Origin: Candidatus Shapirobacteria bacterium | Lineage (GTDB): Bacteria; Patescibacteriota; Microgenomatia; UBA12405 | Direction: 5' to 3' | DNA: 49,291 bases | Assembly (NCBI GenBank): GCA_016188545.1 | Contig: JACPHO010000007.1 | Span: 1 to 49,291 of the forward strand | Part shown: positions 1 to 8,629 of the stretch, one piece after another | How the letters are laid out: each line of letters starts with the position of its first letter | Numbering within the stretch: position 1 is the stretch's first letter | Position numbers and translations under genes: made by a program | The notes under the pieces: generated by a model | What the model was told of the DNA's origin: nothing | The model's database searches: none | The model's input: the letters and a program-made list of their open reading frames with translations, nothing else

Positions 1-1566
1 AAAAAGGTTAATGGTGGTACTTGTGGAGTGGATAATGATTGTGCATCCGATTGGTGTGGTCCTGGTAGTGTTTGTAAAGGAAAATTAATTGTTGGGGCTG
101 ACTGTAGCTTTGGTAACAGATGTGCATCTGGATGGTGTATTGATTTCAAATGCGTGGCGGCTGGAGGGCAACCAACAAAAGTTCAGGCTACCGTAGGACC
201 AACACGAAGATTAACAGCAATGCCAACTCAACCAGTCGAGGGGTGTACGGCGGTTCAGGCTAGTGGCAGTGCCAAAAAGTGTGACGGCAACACGGCAATG
301 ACTTGTACTAAATTGGCAAACGGTTCGACGATATGGAAATCAACAGTTTGTACTTATGGTTGTAGTGGAGGGAAGTGTAATCCAGCACCGACGCCAGGCC
401 CAATCGTACTACAGCCAAATGACAATAAATGTGCCTGTATTAACGGTAAAATTGTTAATGATGGTGCTTGTCAATACCTGGTCGGTTCAGCTTGTAAATA
501 TGTTACCCCAATCGTACTACAGCCAAATGACAATAAATGTGCCTGTATTAACGGTAAAATTGTCAATGATGGTGGCTGTCAATATGTAATTGGTTCAGCT
601 TGTAAATATGTTACCCCAACGGTAGTGGCGCCAACTGGGGCTTGTATCAACGGAGCTCACGTGGTTCAAGCATCGCTATTGAATTGTGATCCTGGTACTA
701 AGCGGACCTGTGATTGTGACAATAGACAGTGGTCATGTTTTTGTGACACAAACGATGATGGTGACAAAACTTGTATTGATAGTGCCAAGGGAAACAAACT
801 ATCAAATGGTACTTGGGCACATTTAGACGATGAGTCGTCGGCTAAGTGTATCTGCGGTGGTGGTAATTATCATCTAAATAGTAATGGAAAATATGTTTGT
901 GGTAACAGTGGAGGTGGAAATGGTGGGGGACAGGCGACAGTAACTCCGCCACGAGGTGGTGGAGGTGGAGCTTGTAATTCTAGTTCACCCAAACCAGCGG
1001 ATATATGTGTAGCCAAGATGTTGAGTATTAAACCAGTTTGTAACAATGGTGAGTGGGACTATGAGCAGCAGCTGTGTACGGCTAAGGGAAGAACTGAGGT
1101 CTGTGGTGGCAAGAAATATTGTTGTCCCAGCGCTGGTGGAGCTTGGACGACTAATATGACCAGTTGTCCAAATGCGCCATCAGGTACAACTGGTAGTTGC
1201 AAACAATGTCCAAGTGACTTTAAATGTTATCGTCGAGGAAGTGAGTTCAAATGGTTTGTGTCAGGGTATGTGATGGATGGCTTTGCACTTTATATTCCGG
1301 AAAATGTTAAAGAGCCGTGTGGAGGTGTGCCAAAACCAGCATTTAGAGGTAAAAATAAAGGCGATGCCAACTGTGATGGCAAGATTGATGTAACTGATTA
1401 TTCACTATGGCACAAGGAATTCTTTGACGGTAACAAGGGGGCGGTGGTTAAGAATAGTTGGCATGCTGACTTTACCGGTCCAAACGGGAAGTGTGACAGC
1501 AAGGTTGATGTTTATGATTTTTCACTGTGGCAGAAATTCTTTAATGAGTTTACTAAACCGGATTAA
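1..1566 (+). CDS. Cysteine-rich secreted protein with C-terminal dockerin (5' end outside window)
   Basis: The reading frame is open from the first base, so the protein is partial at its N-terminus and no signal peptide is seen. The visible part has many Cys pairs in EGF/disintegrin-like spacing (for example CASDWC and CASGWC near the start), two near-identical 36-residue repeats, and Gly-rich linkers. The last 70 residues hold two dockerin-type calcium loops, DANCDGKIDVTDYSLW and a second loop ending KVDVYDFSLW. Dockerins bind cohesin domains, so this extracellular protein may dock onto one of the cohesin-like proteins encoded just downstream. The gene is followed after 12 bases by the next surface gene in the same direction. 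The specific ligand and function are unknown; the dockerin call is fairly safe. Confidence 0.8.
   Translation, partial: KKVNGGTCGVDNDCASDWCGPGSVCKGKLIVGADCSFGNRCASGWCIDFKCVAAGGQPTKVQATVGPTRRLTAMPTQPVEGCTAVQASGSAKKCDGNTAMTCTKLANGSTIWKSTVCTYGCSGGKCNPAPTPGPIVLQPNDNKCACINGKIVNDGACQYLVGSACKYVTPIVLQPNDNKCACINGKIVNDGGCQYVIGSACKYVTPTVVAPTGACINGAHVVQASLLNCDPGTKRTCDCDNRQWSCFCDTNDDGDKTCIDSAKGNKLSNGTWAHLDDESSAKCICGGGNYHLNSNGKYVCGNSGGGNGGGQATVTPPRGGGGGACNSSSPKPADICVAKMLSIKPVCNNGEWDYEQQLCTAKGRTEVCGGKKYCCPSAGGAWTTNMTSCPNAPSGTTGSCKQCPSDFKCYRRGSEFKWFVSGYVMDGFALYIPENVKEPCGGVPKPAFRGKNKGDANCDGKIDVTDYSLWHKEFFDGNKGAVVKNSWHADFTGPNGKCDSKVDVYDFSLWQKFFNEFTKPD
400..615 (+). repeat. Tandem 108-bp in-frame repeat, two copies
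   Basis: Copies at 400-507 and 508-615 each encode a 36-residue module that begins PIVLQPNDNKCACINGKIVN and ends with CKYVT. The copies differ at only a few bases, so the duplication looks recent. The module carries four Cys and probably folds as a small disulfide-bonded unit. Confidence 0.9.
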
Positions 1567-1578
1567 TAAGGAAAAAAT

Positions 1579-2976
1579 ATGAAAAACAAATCTTTAAACA
1601 TCGTTTTTGGAACTTTAATGGTGGTGGCCTTAATCGCTGGAGTAGTACTGGTTGGTCAGAATCAAAACACCCAAAGAGGAGCCTATTTTTCGGGGACAAA
1701 AATGTTTATTATGCCTGAAGAAATAACTGGTACGGTGGGGACAAATGTAGTGGCTCAACTATTCCTGGATACCGAAAAGGCGGCAAAGGTGAGCGCAGTA
1801 GATGTGGTGGTGTGTTATGGAGATGGGTTGGAAATTAATGCCACCAATCCCGAAAGTCAGGTGATATTAAATACTGAAGCGTTAAAGGATTTGGTTGATG
1901 TGAGCTTGGAAACGGTGAATGGGAAAAGGTGTGTGAGGATTATTGCTTTGGCAGGAGCGACAATGAAGCCAGCTAGCTTGAAATCAGGATTGATTCGAGT
2001 GGCCAATATCCGGTTTAAGGCGACCAAGGCGGCGACAGGTGTAGTTTCGGTATTGCCAGGTCGAGCCAAGATTGGTGGTTATAATCCAGCTGCTGGAGCA
2101 ACGGATAACAGTATTAAAGTGAGTTCTGCGGCTGGTGCCAAATATACCATAACTGGAGGGGCAACGGCTGGTTCGTGTGGTTGGTGTGGATTGGAATGTG
2201 TCCGTAAAACTCCAAATATGCAGTGTACTGCGATAGCCCCTCCCGAGGGAAAAGTGTGTGTTGAGGTTAATAATCAGTGTGTGATTCGTGATAGCGCACC
2301 AACAGGAACAGAACCAACGGGAACAGAACCAACGGGAACAGAACCAACTGGTAGTGAGCCGACAGGAACAGAACCAACAGGAGTACTGGGAGATGATTCA
2401 TATCTTGGCTTTAAAATGGCCTTTTATGGGGTAAGAGGAGATGCTTTGTGTGCTGATCCGGAAAAATTACCACTAACAGTAACAGTTAGATCAAATGGAG
2501 GGGTAGTTAAGACCTACAACAATATAGTGTCTACCAAGGTTAATTCAAGTGGCGATGTGGGGATGTATCAAGTAAAAATGAGATTGGATGGTTTTGGATA
2601 TCGAGATGGTGTGGCGGTATTTATCAAGAGCCCAAAGTCATTACAAGTAAAGTATGGGGTTAATAACCAGTCTGCTTATTATGGGATGGCTGGTGGTGAG
2701 TTGTCGGGTCTTACCAGTGACGAGACAAGTACACCAATGTTTGACTTTACAAAATATCCCTTGCTTTCGGGTGATGTGACTGGTCCAAATCAAGTTCAGG
2801 ATGGAGTGATTGATGGATTGGATTTTTCGTACATAAAGACAGAATCAATCAAACGAACAGAAGTGGCTTCTGGTGGCTACATGTCAGCTGATATGAATGG
2901 TAACTGTAAGATGGAGTCACAAGATGTTGCTAACATGATGCTGTCACTAAGTGTTAAACAAGGACAGTTGTATTAA
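1579..2976 (+). CDS. Membrane-anchored cohesin-like plus dockerin-like surface protein
   Basis: Residues about 8-27 form a hydrophobic signal anchor. A cohesin-like beta domain follows (about 35-195), with the pattern GTNVVAQLFLDTEKAAKVSAVDVVV and an 'IRVANIRFKA' strand typical of that fold. A short Cys-rich stretch (CGWCGLEC) comes next, then a PTGTE repeat linker, a second beta-rich region, and C-terminal dockerin-like loops near GDVTGPNQVQDGVIDGLDFS and SADMNGNCKMESQDV. Having both partners on one chain suggests a scaffold or adaptor able to chain surface proteins together. It lies in a run of five same-strand surface genes. Family assignment rests on pattern reading, and the exact substrate is unknown. 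Confidence 0.75.
   Translation: MKNKSLNIVFGTLMVVALIAGVVLVGQNQNTQRGAYFSGTKMFIMPEEITGTVGTNVVAQLFLDTEKAAKVSAVDVVVCYGDGLEINATNPESQVILNTEALKDLVDVSLETVNGKRCVRIIALAGATMKPASLKSGLIRVANIRFKATKAATGVVSVLPGRAKIGGYNPAAGATDNSIKVSSAAGAKYTITGGATAGSCGWCGLECVRKTPNMQCTAIAPPEGKVCVEVNNQCVIRDSAPTGTEPTGTEPTGTEPTGSEPTGTEPTGVLGDDSYLGFKMAFYGVRGDALCADPEKLPLTVTVRSNGGVVKTYNNIVSTKVNSSGDVGMYQVKMRLDGFGYRDGVAVFIKSPKSLQVKYGVNNQSAYYGMAGGELSGLTSDETSTPMFDFTKYPLLSGDVTGPNQVQDGVIDGLDFSYIKTESIKRTEVASGGYMSADMNGNCKMESQDVANMMLSLSVKQGQLY
2299..2382 (+). repeat. 15-bp PTGTE coding repeat
   Basis: Five 15-base units encode PTGTE (one is PTGSE), followed by a partial PTG. It is a Thr/Pro-rich flexible linker between the cohesin-like and C-terminal parts of the surface protein. 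Such tracts vary in copy number by slippage and are often glycosylated in surface proteins. Confidence 0.9.
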
Positions 2977-2999
2977 TTTAATTAAAACAAGGAGACAAA

Positions 3000-3623
3000 A
3001 TGAACAAAAATAATTTATTGAAATACTTAGTACCGGTTGTTGCGGTAATTGTATTAGCTGAGAGTGTGGTGCTTATTTCTCAACTAAAAGGAAAGCCTTT
3101 AAATCAGTCAAAACAGGAGGGTGAAAACCAGGTTGGGGAGGTAGTTGATAATTTGGAAGAAACGAGAAGTGGAGATGAAGTTTATCAGATTGAGTTGACG
3201 GCAGATGCGACAGAATATAAGGTAGGTCAGGTGGGGAAGGTGGAAGTGAAAATGTTAGGCAAGATTGATAAGTCACTTGATTCGATCAATGTCTATGTTA
3301 AATATGACCCCAATATGTTTGAAGTTAATGAGCTTAAGTTTGATGACAGATTACCAGCGCCAGTATTTAGCAAGGTCAGTACCCTAAGAGGATTATTAGT
3401 TGCTAATTTCTTGATATCTGATCCAAAAGGACTGGAGCTATCAGCTAATGATCAGCTGACCTTAATGACTTTTAATATGAAGGCTGTGAAGACAGGAAAT
3501 TATGATTTTGAAATAAGTACTGGAAAGGAAATGAAAGAGTCTGCTACTATGATTGTAGAGAATGGTAGTGGTAAGCCAGTATCTTTTTCAAGCAATAAGT
3601 TAACGGTTAAAGTTATTGAGTAA
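3000..3623 (+). CDS. Membrane-anchored cohesin-like domain protein
   Basis: The 207-residue protein has an N-terminal transmembrane anchor (residues about 9-27, rich in V, A and L). A charged linker leads to one beta-sandwich domain (about 60-205) with the cohesin-like elements 'KVGQVGKVEVKM', 'SINVYVKYDPNMFEVNEL' and 'LTLMTFNMKAVKTGNYDFEIS'. There is no dockerin and no sorting signal. A good AGGAG ribosome site lies just before the ATG. Its stop overlaps the next start (TAATG), so the two are probably co-translated. It likely presents a dockerin-binding site outside the membrane; this is inference from fold and context. Confidence 0.7.
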   Translation: MNKNNLLKYLVPVVAVIVLAESVVLISQLKGKPLNQSKQEGENQVGEVVDNLEETRSGDEVYQIELTADATEYKVGQVGKVEVKMLGKIDKSLDSINVYVKYDPNMFEVNELKFDDRLPAPVFSKVSTLRGLLVANFLISDPKGLELSANDQLTLMTFNMKAVKTGNYDFEISTGKEMKESATMIVENGSGKPVSFSSNKLTVKVIE

Positions 3624-4315
3624 TGAATTTTAAAAAAATAACTGGGGTAGTCGCAATTGCGGTGATGGTTTTGTTGTTGAAACCAGTAGTGGCGCTGGCT
3701 GTGCCACACTTTACCTTATCTCCAGCTAGTGGAAGTCAAACTGTGGGACAGGAGTTTTCAGTGATGATGGGGGTGGATTCTGATACTGAAAAAGTAGTAG
3801 GCATAGATATTAAGGCAAGTTTTGATAGCTCAAAATTGGAGGTAGTTTCGATTGAAAAAGGGGTAATTCCTGATGACGGATACCAATTTTCTTATACCAG
3901 TGGACAGGCGATTATTCGCAATGACACTGGTGTTTTTGAAGTTACCCTGACTCCTCTAAATCAAAGTGTCTTGGTCGGACCAATCGCCAAGCATGAACTT
4001 TTAAAAATAACTTTTAGACCAAAAGCAACTGGTTCGGCAACTCTTAACTATACTTGTTTGTCAGGATCAGTGGTGGAGACAAATATTATATCACAAGTTG
4101 GGGCTGATGTGGTTGATTGTAGTGCAAACCAAGGTGGATCTTATACTATTAATGCTGGTATTGGTGGTAATAATAGTGCTCCAGAAGCAACTGCGACTCC
4201 TGTACCTGAAGGGTCATCTGATTTGCCTCAAACAGGGGTAATTGAGAATACGATGTTATTAGTTGGGTTTGGTTTTGTGAGTGTAATTGTTGCTGGGTTT
4301 TTTGGATTGTTATGA
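3623..4315 (+). CDS. Cohesin-like protein with LPxTG cell-wall sorting signal
   Basis: Residues 1-27 form a signal peptide ending near ALAVPH. One cohesin-like beta domain follows (about 30-175) with the pattern 'QEFSVMMGVDSDTEKVVGIDIKASFD'. The C-terminus has LPQTG, then a hydrophobic segment (MLLVGFGFVSVIVAGFFGLL). Sortase normally also needs a basic tail after the membrane segment; here the chain ends at the hydrophobic stretch without one, so retention may be atypical. A sortase gene is not in the window. It overlaps both neighbours by a few bases, which supports one operon. Together with the dockerin proteins it suggests a covalently anchored receptor for dockerin partners. Confidence 0.75.
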   Translation: MNFKKITGVVAIAVMVLLLKPVVALAVPHFTLSPASGSQTVGQEFSVMMGVDSDTEKVVGIDIKASFDSSKLEVVSIEKGVIPDDGYQFSYTSGQAIIRNDTGVFEVTLTPLNQSVLVGPIAKHELLKITFRPKATGSATLNYTCLSGSVVETNIISQVGADVVDCSANQGGSYTINAGIGGNNSAPEATATPVPEGSSDLPQTGVIENTMLLVGFGFVSVIVAGFFGLL

Positions 4316-4992
4316 AAAGTGGTAAAGTAGGACTGAAAACGGTAATCGTGATGACGATATTAGCATTGGTTGGAGTGTTGAGTTTTTTAGGAATGGGGGC
4401 AGCAAAAACATATTTGAGTGGGGCATCGGCCGGTTCTGAACCAAAATCTGTATTGGCTACTCCGTCTGATGATGGAAAAAGCGTCACTATTTCATGGCAG
4501 ACTGATAAGTCAGTGCAAGCGGTGGTTGAGTATGGTACAACTCCTGCCAGCTTACTTTTGAGAAGTTTGGAATCTGATAGCTCAACCAGTCATAAAATTT
4601 CAATATCTCCACTTAAAGGTGGAACAAGTTATTATTTTAGGATTCGGGTGGGTGAGGAAGTGTATGACAATAGTGGAATCCCTTTTTCTTTTAAGACGAA
4701 AGGTGCGGGTGGTGGTACAGGAATACCAAGTATAAACCCGCAGGTGACATTAGTAGCAACACCATCTTTAATCAATGGTTGTGCAAGAAATGTTGATTAT
4801 AATAATGATAATGTAGTTAACTCTCTGGACTACATTAAATGTATGAGTGGTGGTAAGGGTACAGTGTCACCGACAAAGGTAGTAATGATTACACCGATAG
4901 TAACTTCTGGTGGATGTCGAATTGATGTTGATTACGACAAGAATGGGTCGGTCAATAGTTTAGACAGGATAAAGTGTTTACAAAATAAGTAA
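4312..4992 (+). CDS. Secreted FN3-like domain protein with two dockerin loops
   Basis: A signal anchor (residues about 9-30) is followed by a fibronectin type III-like domain (about 42-135) with the pattern 'VTISWQTDKSVQAVVEYGTTP' and 'GTSYYFRIRVGEEVY'. Two Thr/Pro-linked dockerin-like loops follow, DYNNDNVVNSLDYIKC and DVDYDKNGSVNSLDRIKC, each with the D-x-N/D-x-D/G calcium pattern. The ATG overlaps the previous stop (ATGA). The cysteines flanking each loop could form a disulfide that stabilises it. It is probably an exported protein that docks on the cohesin-like partners encoded before it. The binding target of the FN3-like domain is unknown. Confidence 0.72.
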   Translation: MKSGKVGLKTVIVMTILALVGVLSFLGMGAAKTYLSGASAGSEPKSVLATPSDDGKSVTISWQTDKSVQAVVEYGTTPASLLLRSLESDSSTSHKISISPLKGGTSYYFRIRVGEEVYDNSGIPFSFKTKGAGGGTGIPSINPQVTLVATPSLINGCARNVDYNNDNVVNSLDYIKCMSGGKGTVSPTKVVMITPIVTSGGCRIDVDYDKNGSVNSLDRIKCLQNK

Positions 4993-5049
4993 ATATAGGT
5001 AAAATGCGTGTCAGGAGATTTTACTCCAGGTCCAAGTGGAGGTGAGTTG

Positions 5050-5256
5050 ATGCCAATAATTGTAAAAAAGAATAAAGATGAAACAAAAGATGATGTAATC
5101 GGAAAGTTCCGTCGTTTGTCAATGGAAGAAGATATTGTGGAAGAAATACGAAAAAGAAGTGCTTATGCAAAACCCGCCGAGGAAAGATATGCTAAAAAAA
5201 AAGTTATTTTATGGCGCGAAAAATGTCGCCGTAGAGCAAAAAAAAGAAGATATTAA
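5050..5256 (+). CDS. rpsU: Small ribosomal subunit protein bS21
   Basis: This 68-residue basic protein matches bS21 in length and pattern. It begins MPIIVKKNKDETKDDVIGKF, has a helical middle (MEEDIVEEIRKRSAYAKPAEER), and ends in a Lys/Arg-rich tail (CRRRAKKRRY). The start chosen is the ATG preceded by GGAGG at 5038-5042 with 7-base spacing. An in-frame GTG 14 codons upstream exists but lacks homologous sequence. In the family, bS21 contacts the anti-Shine-Dalgarno region of 16S rRNA and helps initiation. It is followed directly, with no gap, by yqeY, an arrangement common in bacteria. Confidence 0.9.
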   Translation: MPIIVKKNKDETKDDVIGKFRRLSMEEDIVEEIRKRSAYAKPAEERYAKKKVILWREKCRRRAKKRRY

Positions 5257-5685
5257 ATGAGAGACAAACTTAAACAAGATAGTATTGATTCACTCAAGGC
5301 TCATAATCAGGCTCGGGTTGATGTACTCCGATTTCTAATATCATTGATTGATAAAAGAGAATTGCAGCTTCCTCCCGGGTCGATGACTGAGACTGAAGTG
5401 TTGTCGGTGATGAGAAAAGAACTTAAGAATAAGGAAGAATCACGGGAAATGTTTCTAAAGGGAAATCGAGATGATCTAGTAAAGAGTCTGGACTACGAGA
5501 TGAGTGTACTGAAAGAGTACTTACCTGCAGATATTAGTGATGATAACCTTGTTAAATTTGTTGACGAGGCCATTGCTTCAGTCGGTAATAATTTTGGTCT
5601 AGTGATGCGAGAAGTTTTGAAAAAAGCAGAGGGGAAAGTCGGGGGAGACCGGGTTTCAAAAATCGTCAAAGAAAAGCTGGGATGA
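5257..5685 (+). CDS. yqeY: YqeY/GatB-like domain protein
   Basis: The 142-residue protein has the full YqeY pattern: 'LKAHNQARVDVLRFLISLIDKRE' near the N-terminus, 'LKNKEESREMFLKGNRDDLV' in the middle, then 'LKEYLPADISDD' and 'GLVMREVLKKAEGKVGGDRVSKIVKEKL' at the end. The C-terminal part resembles the tRNA-binding tail of GatB, so a role with tRNA is suspected in the family, but no reaction is established. The start codon abuts the rpsU stop, and the last codons overlap the ybeY start by four bases, indicating one operon. Confidence 0.9.
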   Translation: MRDKLKQDSIDSLKAHNQARVDVLRFLISLIDKRELQLPPGSMTETEVLSVMRKELKNKEESREMFLKGNRDDLVKSLDYEMSVLKEYLPADISDDNLVKFVDEAIASVGNNFGLVMREVLKKAEGKVGGDRVSKIVKEKLG

Positions 5686-6044
5686 TAAACAATATAGTTT
5701 TGGTCAAATCACCGAAAAATTCTGGAGTCGAGGTGTCGGAAGTGGTGGTGCTGACCAATAAAGCTATGAAGCTTAAATCCCTAAGTGACTGTGAGGTGAG
5801 TGTGGTTTTTGTGGGACGTAAGCGAGCAAGGGATTTGAATATAAAATACCGACAAAAAAGTTATATTCCCCAGGTACTAGGATTTCCTATGAGTAGGGAG
5901 AAAGATGTTGATGGAATAATTCGTTTGGGTGATATTGTAATATGCACTCAGAAACTAAAGTATGAGGCAGTATTTATGGGAAAAGACCAGAAAGTAATAC
6001 TTGAGCAGTGGCTATTGCACGGGTTAGAAAATCTATTGATATAG
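5682..6044 (+). CDS. ybeY: YbeY-like rRNA maturation factor, C-terminally truncated
   Basis: The fold is recognisable from 'CEVSVVFVGRKRARDLNIKYRQKSYIPQVLGFP' (the family LNxxYRxxxxxTDVLSFP strand) and 'GDIVICTQKLKYEA'. YbeY is a zinc-dependent endoribonuclease that matures 16S rRNA 3' ends; its metal site is HGxLHLxGYDH. Here the chain reads LLHGLENLLI and then stops. The first His is present, the second is Asn, and the GYDH part is absent. At 120 residues it is shorter than usual. I see no simple frameshift that would restore the motif. It is either an inactive remnant, a divergent form acting without the full zinc site, or a misassembled 3' end. Confidence 0.7.
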   Translation: MINNIVLVKSPKNSGVEVSEVVVLTNKAMKLKSLSDCEVSVVFVGRKRARDLNIKYRQKSYIPQVLGFPMSREKDVDGIIRLGDIVICTQKLKYEAVFMGKDQKVILEQWLLHGLENLLI

Positions 6045-6088
6045 TAACGGATATTGCTTCGTAAAATAGCTTTAGTTAGAATGAGTGG

Positions 6089-7648
6089 ATGTCCGTGTTC
6101 CATCTAAAATATCGACCACTAACTCTGCACGATCTGGACTTGACTATTGTCGTCAAAAATTTGACTAACCTACTCTCCGCTAAAGAAATTCCCCAAGCAT
6201 TGCTTTTTTCTGGACCAAAGGGTGCAGGAAAAACTTCTGCAGCTAGGATTGTGGCTAGGGCGCTGAATTGTGAAAAAACAAAAGGGGTTGATCCATGTGG
6301 AAAATGCCCAAGTTGTCTGGAAATACTTACGGGAAATAGTCTTGATGTGGTAGAAATTGATGCTGCTTCTAACCGGGGGATTGAGGAGGCTAGATCTTTG
6401 AAGGATCGAGCATATTTGTCTCCTGCTCGACTTAAGAAAAAAGTCTTTGTAATTGATGAAGTTCACATGATGACGCGAGATGCTTTTAACGCACTTCTAA
6501 AACTTTTAGAGGAACCTCCCAAACAAACTGTATTTATTTTGTGTACTACTGATGAGGAAAAAATTCCCGAGACAGTGCTGTCGAGACTAATTAAAGTTCG
6601 TTTCGAAAAAGGAGGAGATGATGAAATGCTCAAGGCACTTTTGAGGGTAGTAGATGGAGAAGGTATAAAAGTAAGCAAGAAATCATTAAAAAAAATCGTT
6701 GACAGTTGTGATCGAAGTTTTCGTAACTTACACAAGCTTTTTAATGAATTGTTTTTGGAGATAGGTTCCGAGATGACAGACAATAAGGTAGATCTTTTCT
6801 TAGGAACCAGACTTGGTGAATACTCTCCCGAACTTTTTGAAAACGATTTGGCATCGGGACAGCTAAAAGAAATTATGACAAAGTTGGAAATAATGGCGAA
6901 GAGTGGGGTTGACTTTCAAGCATTTAGAGAAAGACTGATTGGATATTTTCAAACAAAATTACTAGAAGCCTGTGGAGTAAGTGATAAGGGTAAAGTGGTA
7001 CTTAGTCTAGCTAAGCTAGAGAAGTTGTTGCAGCTTCTAATAAGCGCCGGAAAAATGGAAACTGATTCGTTTATTCCCCAGTTACCATTACAGCTGGTGA
7101 TAGTGGAATTTTTGGAAGGTAAACAGAATGGTGAACCAAAAAAGGCTGATGTATCAAAAAATGATACAGAAACGCCAAAGGTTAAAGTATTGAAGATTAC
7201 AACTCAAAGTGCAAATGTTGAAGAATCAACATTGATTGAAGAAAAAATTGACCAACCAGCCATAAAAAATGTTAGTGTGGATTTTAACATCGATAGGGTT
7301 TCCGAAGATTGGGGTAAAGTATTGATAGCGGTTAAACCCTTTAATCATTCGGTAGAAGCATTTTTGAGGGCAGTTCGGCCGATAAAAATAAGTGGAGGTG
7401 CAATTATATGTGAAGTTTTTTATCCGTTTCACAAGGACAAATTAGAAGAGGCTAAAAATCGTCAAATTGTCGAGCAGGGTTTCAAATCAGTCTTTGGAGT
7501 CGAACTAACTTTTGAGTGTGTATTGGCAAAAAGTAAGCTTGAACCGATTGTAGTCAAAAACGATACACCAGAAGAGGTGGTGGCTCCACCACCAACCCAA
7601 GTAACAGGGGATGAGATGTACGACGTTGCCAAACAAATTTTTGGATAA
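6089..7648 (+). CDS. dnaX: DNA polymerase III subunit gamma/tau
   Basis: This clamp-loader AAA+ ATPase opens the sliding clamp at the replication fork. Walker A GPKGAGKT is at residues 42-49, a zinc finger is built from C70, C73 and C76 with C61 before it, and the Walker B box VIDEVHMM is near 121-128. Sensor 1 is 'FILCTTDEEKIPETVLSRLIKVRF', with SRL in place of the usual SRC. A long acidic/basic tail follows (about 340-520), so the product resembles tau more than gamma. It heads the dnaX-ybaB-recR cluster found in many bacteria. A TAAAAT box lies 21 bases before the start, and no strong ribosome site is seen. Confidence 0.95.
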   Translation: MSVFHLKYRPLTLHDLDLTIVVKNLTNLLSAKEIPQALLFSGPKGAGKTSAARIVARALNCEKTKGVDPCGKCPSCLEILTGNSLDVVEIDAASNRGIEEARSLKDRAYLSPARLKKKVFVIDEVHMMTRDAFNALLKLLEEPPKQTVFILCTTDEEKIPETVLSRLIKVRFEKGGDDEMLKALLRVVDGEGIKVSKKSLKKIVDSCDRSFRNLHKLFNELFLEIGSEMTDNKVDLFLGTRLGEYSPELFENDLASGQLKEIMTKLEIMAKSGVDFQAFRERLIGYFQTKLLEACGVSDKGKVVLSLAKLEKLLQLLISAGKMETDSFIPQLPLQLVIVEFLEGKQNGEPKKADVSKNDTETPKVKVLKITTQSANVEESTLIEEKIDQPAIKNVSVDFNIDRVSEDWGKVLIAVKPFNHSVEAFLRAVRPIKISGGAIICEVFYPFHKDKLEEAKNRQIVEQGFKSVFGVELTFECVLAKSKLEPIVVKNDTPEEVVAPPPTQVTGDEMYDVAKQIFG

Positions 7649-7743
7649 CACAGTATTATAGCTTCATCTCCGATTTGATGATCGAAGGATTGGTTATCCA
7701 CGGAATAATGTTAGAATTGGAGGTTAGAAATTATTTTAATTTT

Positions 7744-8016
7744 ATGTCAGTTATCGGTAAAGCCAAGATGGCTATGCAGGTTTTTAAAATGAAGAAGGAG
7801 ATTGAATCTCAAAGCTATGAGTACGAAGATAACGGAATCAAAATTGAGGTGAGTGGTTTTATGGCCATGAGTGAACCCAAAATTAAAAGTCTAATTATAA
7901 ATGGTGTAGAAAATAAAGCAATTGTTGAGGCTATTAACAAAGCTTTAAAAAAGTCTACGGAATCTTCTATGCGGAAGATGCAGGAGTTGGGTAAGGGTTT
8001 GGAAGGGATGATGTAA
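7744..8016 (+). CDS. ybaB: YbaB/EbfC nucleoid-associated protein
   Basis: The protein is small and helical, beginning MSVIGKAKMAMQVFKMKKEI, with the family middle 'VEVSG' equivalent (IKIEVSGFMAMSEPKIKSLII) and a C-terminal helix ending MQELGKGLEGMM. YbaB proteins form dimers that bind DNA without strong sequence preference. The ATG chosen gives 90 residues, close to the family length of about 100. In-frame upstream starts at 7675 and 7708 would add residues that do not look like the family. Its stop lies one base before the recR start. The dnaX-ybaB-recR order supports the call. Confidence 0.85.
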   Translation: MSVIGKAKMAMQVFKMKKEIESQSYEYEDNGIKIEVSGFMAMSEPKIKSLIINGVENKAIVEAINKALKKSTESSMRKMQELGKGLEGMM

Positions 8017-8017
8017 T

Positions 8018-8629
8018 ATGGCAACGCTTCCTCGAGCAATATCAGATTTAGTGGGTGTTTTTGAAAGATTGCCAGGGATTGGTCCAAAAAGCGCCACCAG
8101 ATTAGCTTTTTATCTACTTAACACGCCGATAAGTTTTGTTGAAGAAATAGCGGGAGACCTAGCTAGGTTAAAAAGCGAGATAATGATCTGTGGGGAGTGT
8201 TTTGGCGTCAGTGAAAGTAATGTCTGTGGTATATGTCGTGATTCTAAGCGAAAAACAAATTTGATCTGTGTGGTAGAAAGAGCAATTGACGTGGTTGCTT
8301 TGGAAAATGTTGGTAACTATGGCGGTATTTACCATGTTTTAAATGGAGTAATTAATCCTCTTAACCACATAGGTCCGGAGGATCTTAAGATAGATGAATT
8401 GTTGTCCCGATTATCAAAGATTGATGGTCCTGTCGAAGTGATTCTAGCTACTAATCTAACAATGGAGGGGGAGGCGACTGCACTTTATATACGTAAAAAG
8501 ATAGAAGTTTTAGGAAAACATGGGCTAAAGATTAGTCGGATAGGAAGTGGATTGCCTATTGGTTCCGATATGGAATACGCGGATATGGCGACCTTAAGTC
8601 GAGCGATGGAAGGGAGAACAGAATTATAA
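8018..8629 (+). CDS. recR: Recombination mediator RecR
   Basis: RecR works with RecF and RecO to load RecA at gapped DNA. The 203-residue protein is full length. A helix-hairpin-helix lies at about 10-30 (LVGVFERLPGIGPKSATRLA), a C4 zinc finger uses C58, C61, C70 and C73, and a TOPRIM domain starts at ICVVE and includes 'GVINPLNHIGPEDL' and 'VILATNLTMEGEATALYI'. The C-terminal 'ISRIGSGLPIGSDMEYAD' is the family signature for the Walker-B-like loop. It is the last gene of the dnaX-ybaB-recR group; an A-rich gap follows. Confidence 0.95.
   Translation: MATLPRAISDLVGVFERLPGIGPKSATRLAFYLLNTPISFVEEIAGDLARLKSEIMICGECFGVSESNVCGICRDSKRKTNLICVVERAIDVVALENVGNYGGIYHVLNGVINPLNHIGPEDLKIDELLSRLSKIDGPVEVILATNLTMEGEATALYIRKKIEVLGKHGLKISRIGSGLPIGSDMEYADMATLSRAMEGRTEL

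Noticed and set aside
7692-7700. TTATCCACG resembling a DnaA box before ybaB
   Set aside because: Only a single copy; an origin needs several clustered boxes and an AT-rich unwinding region.
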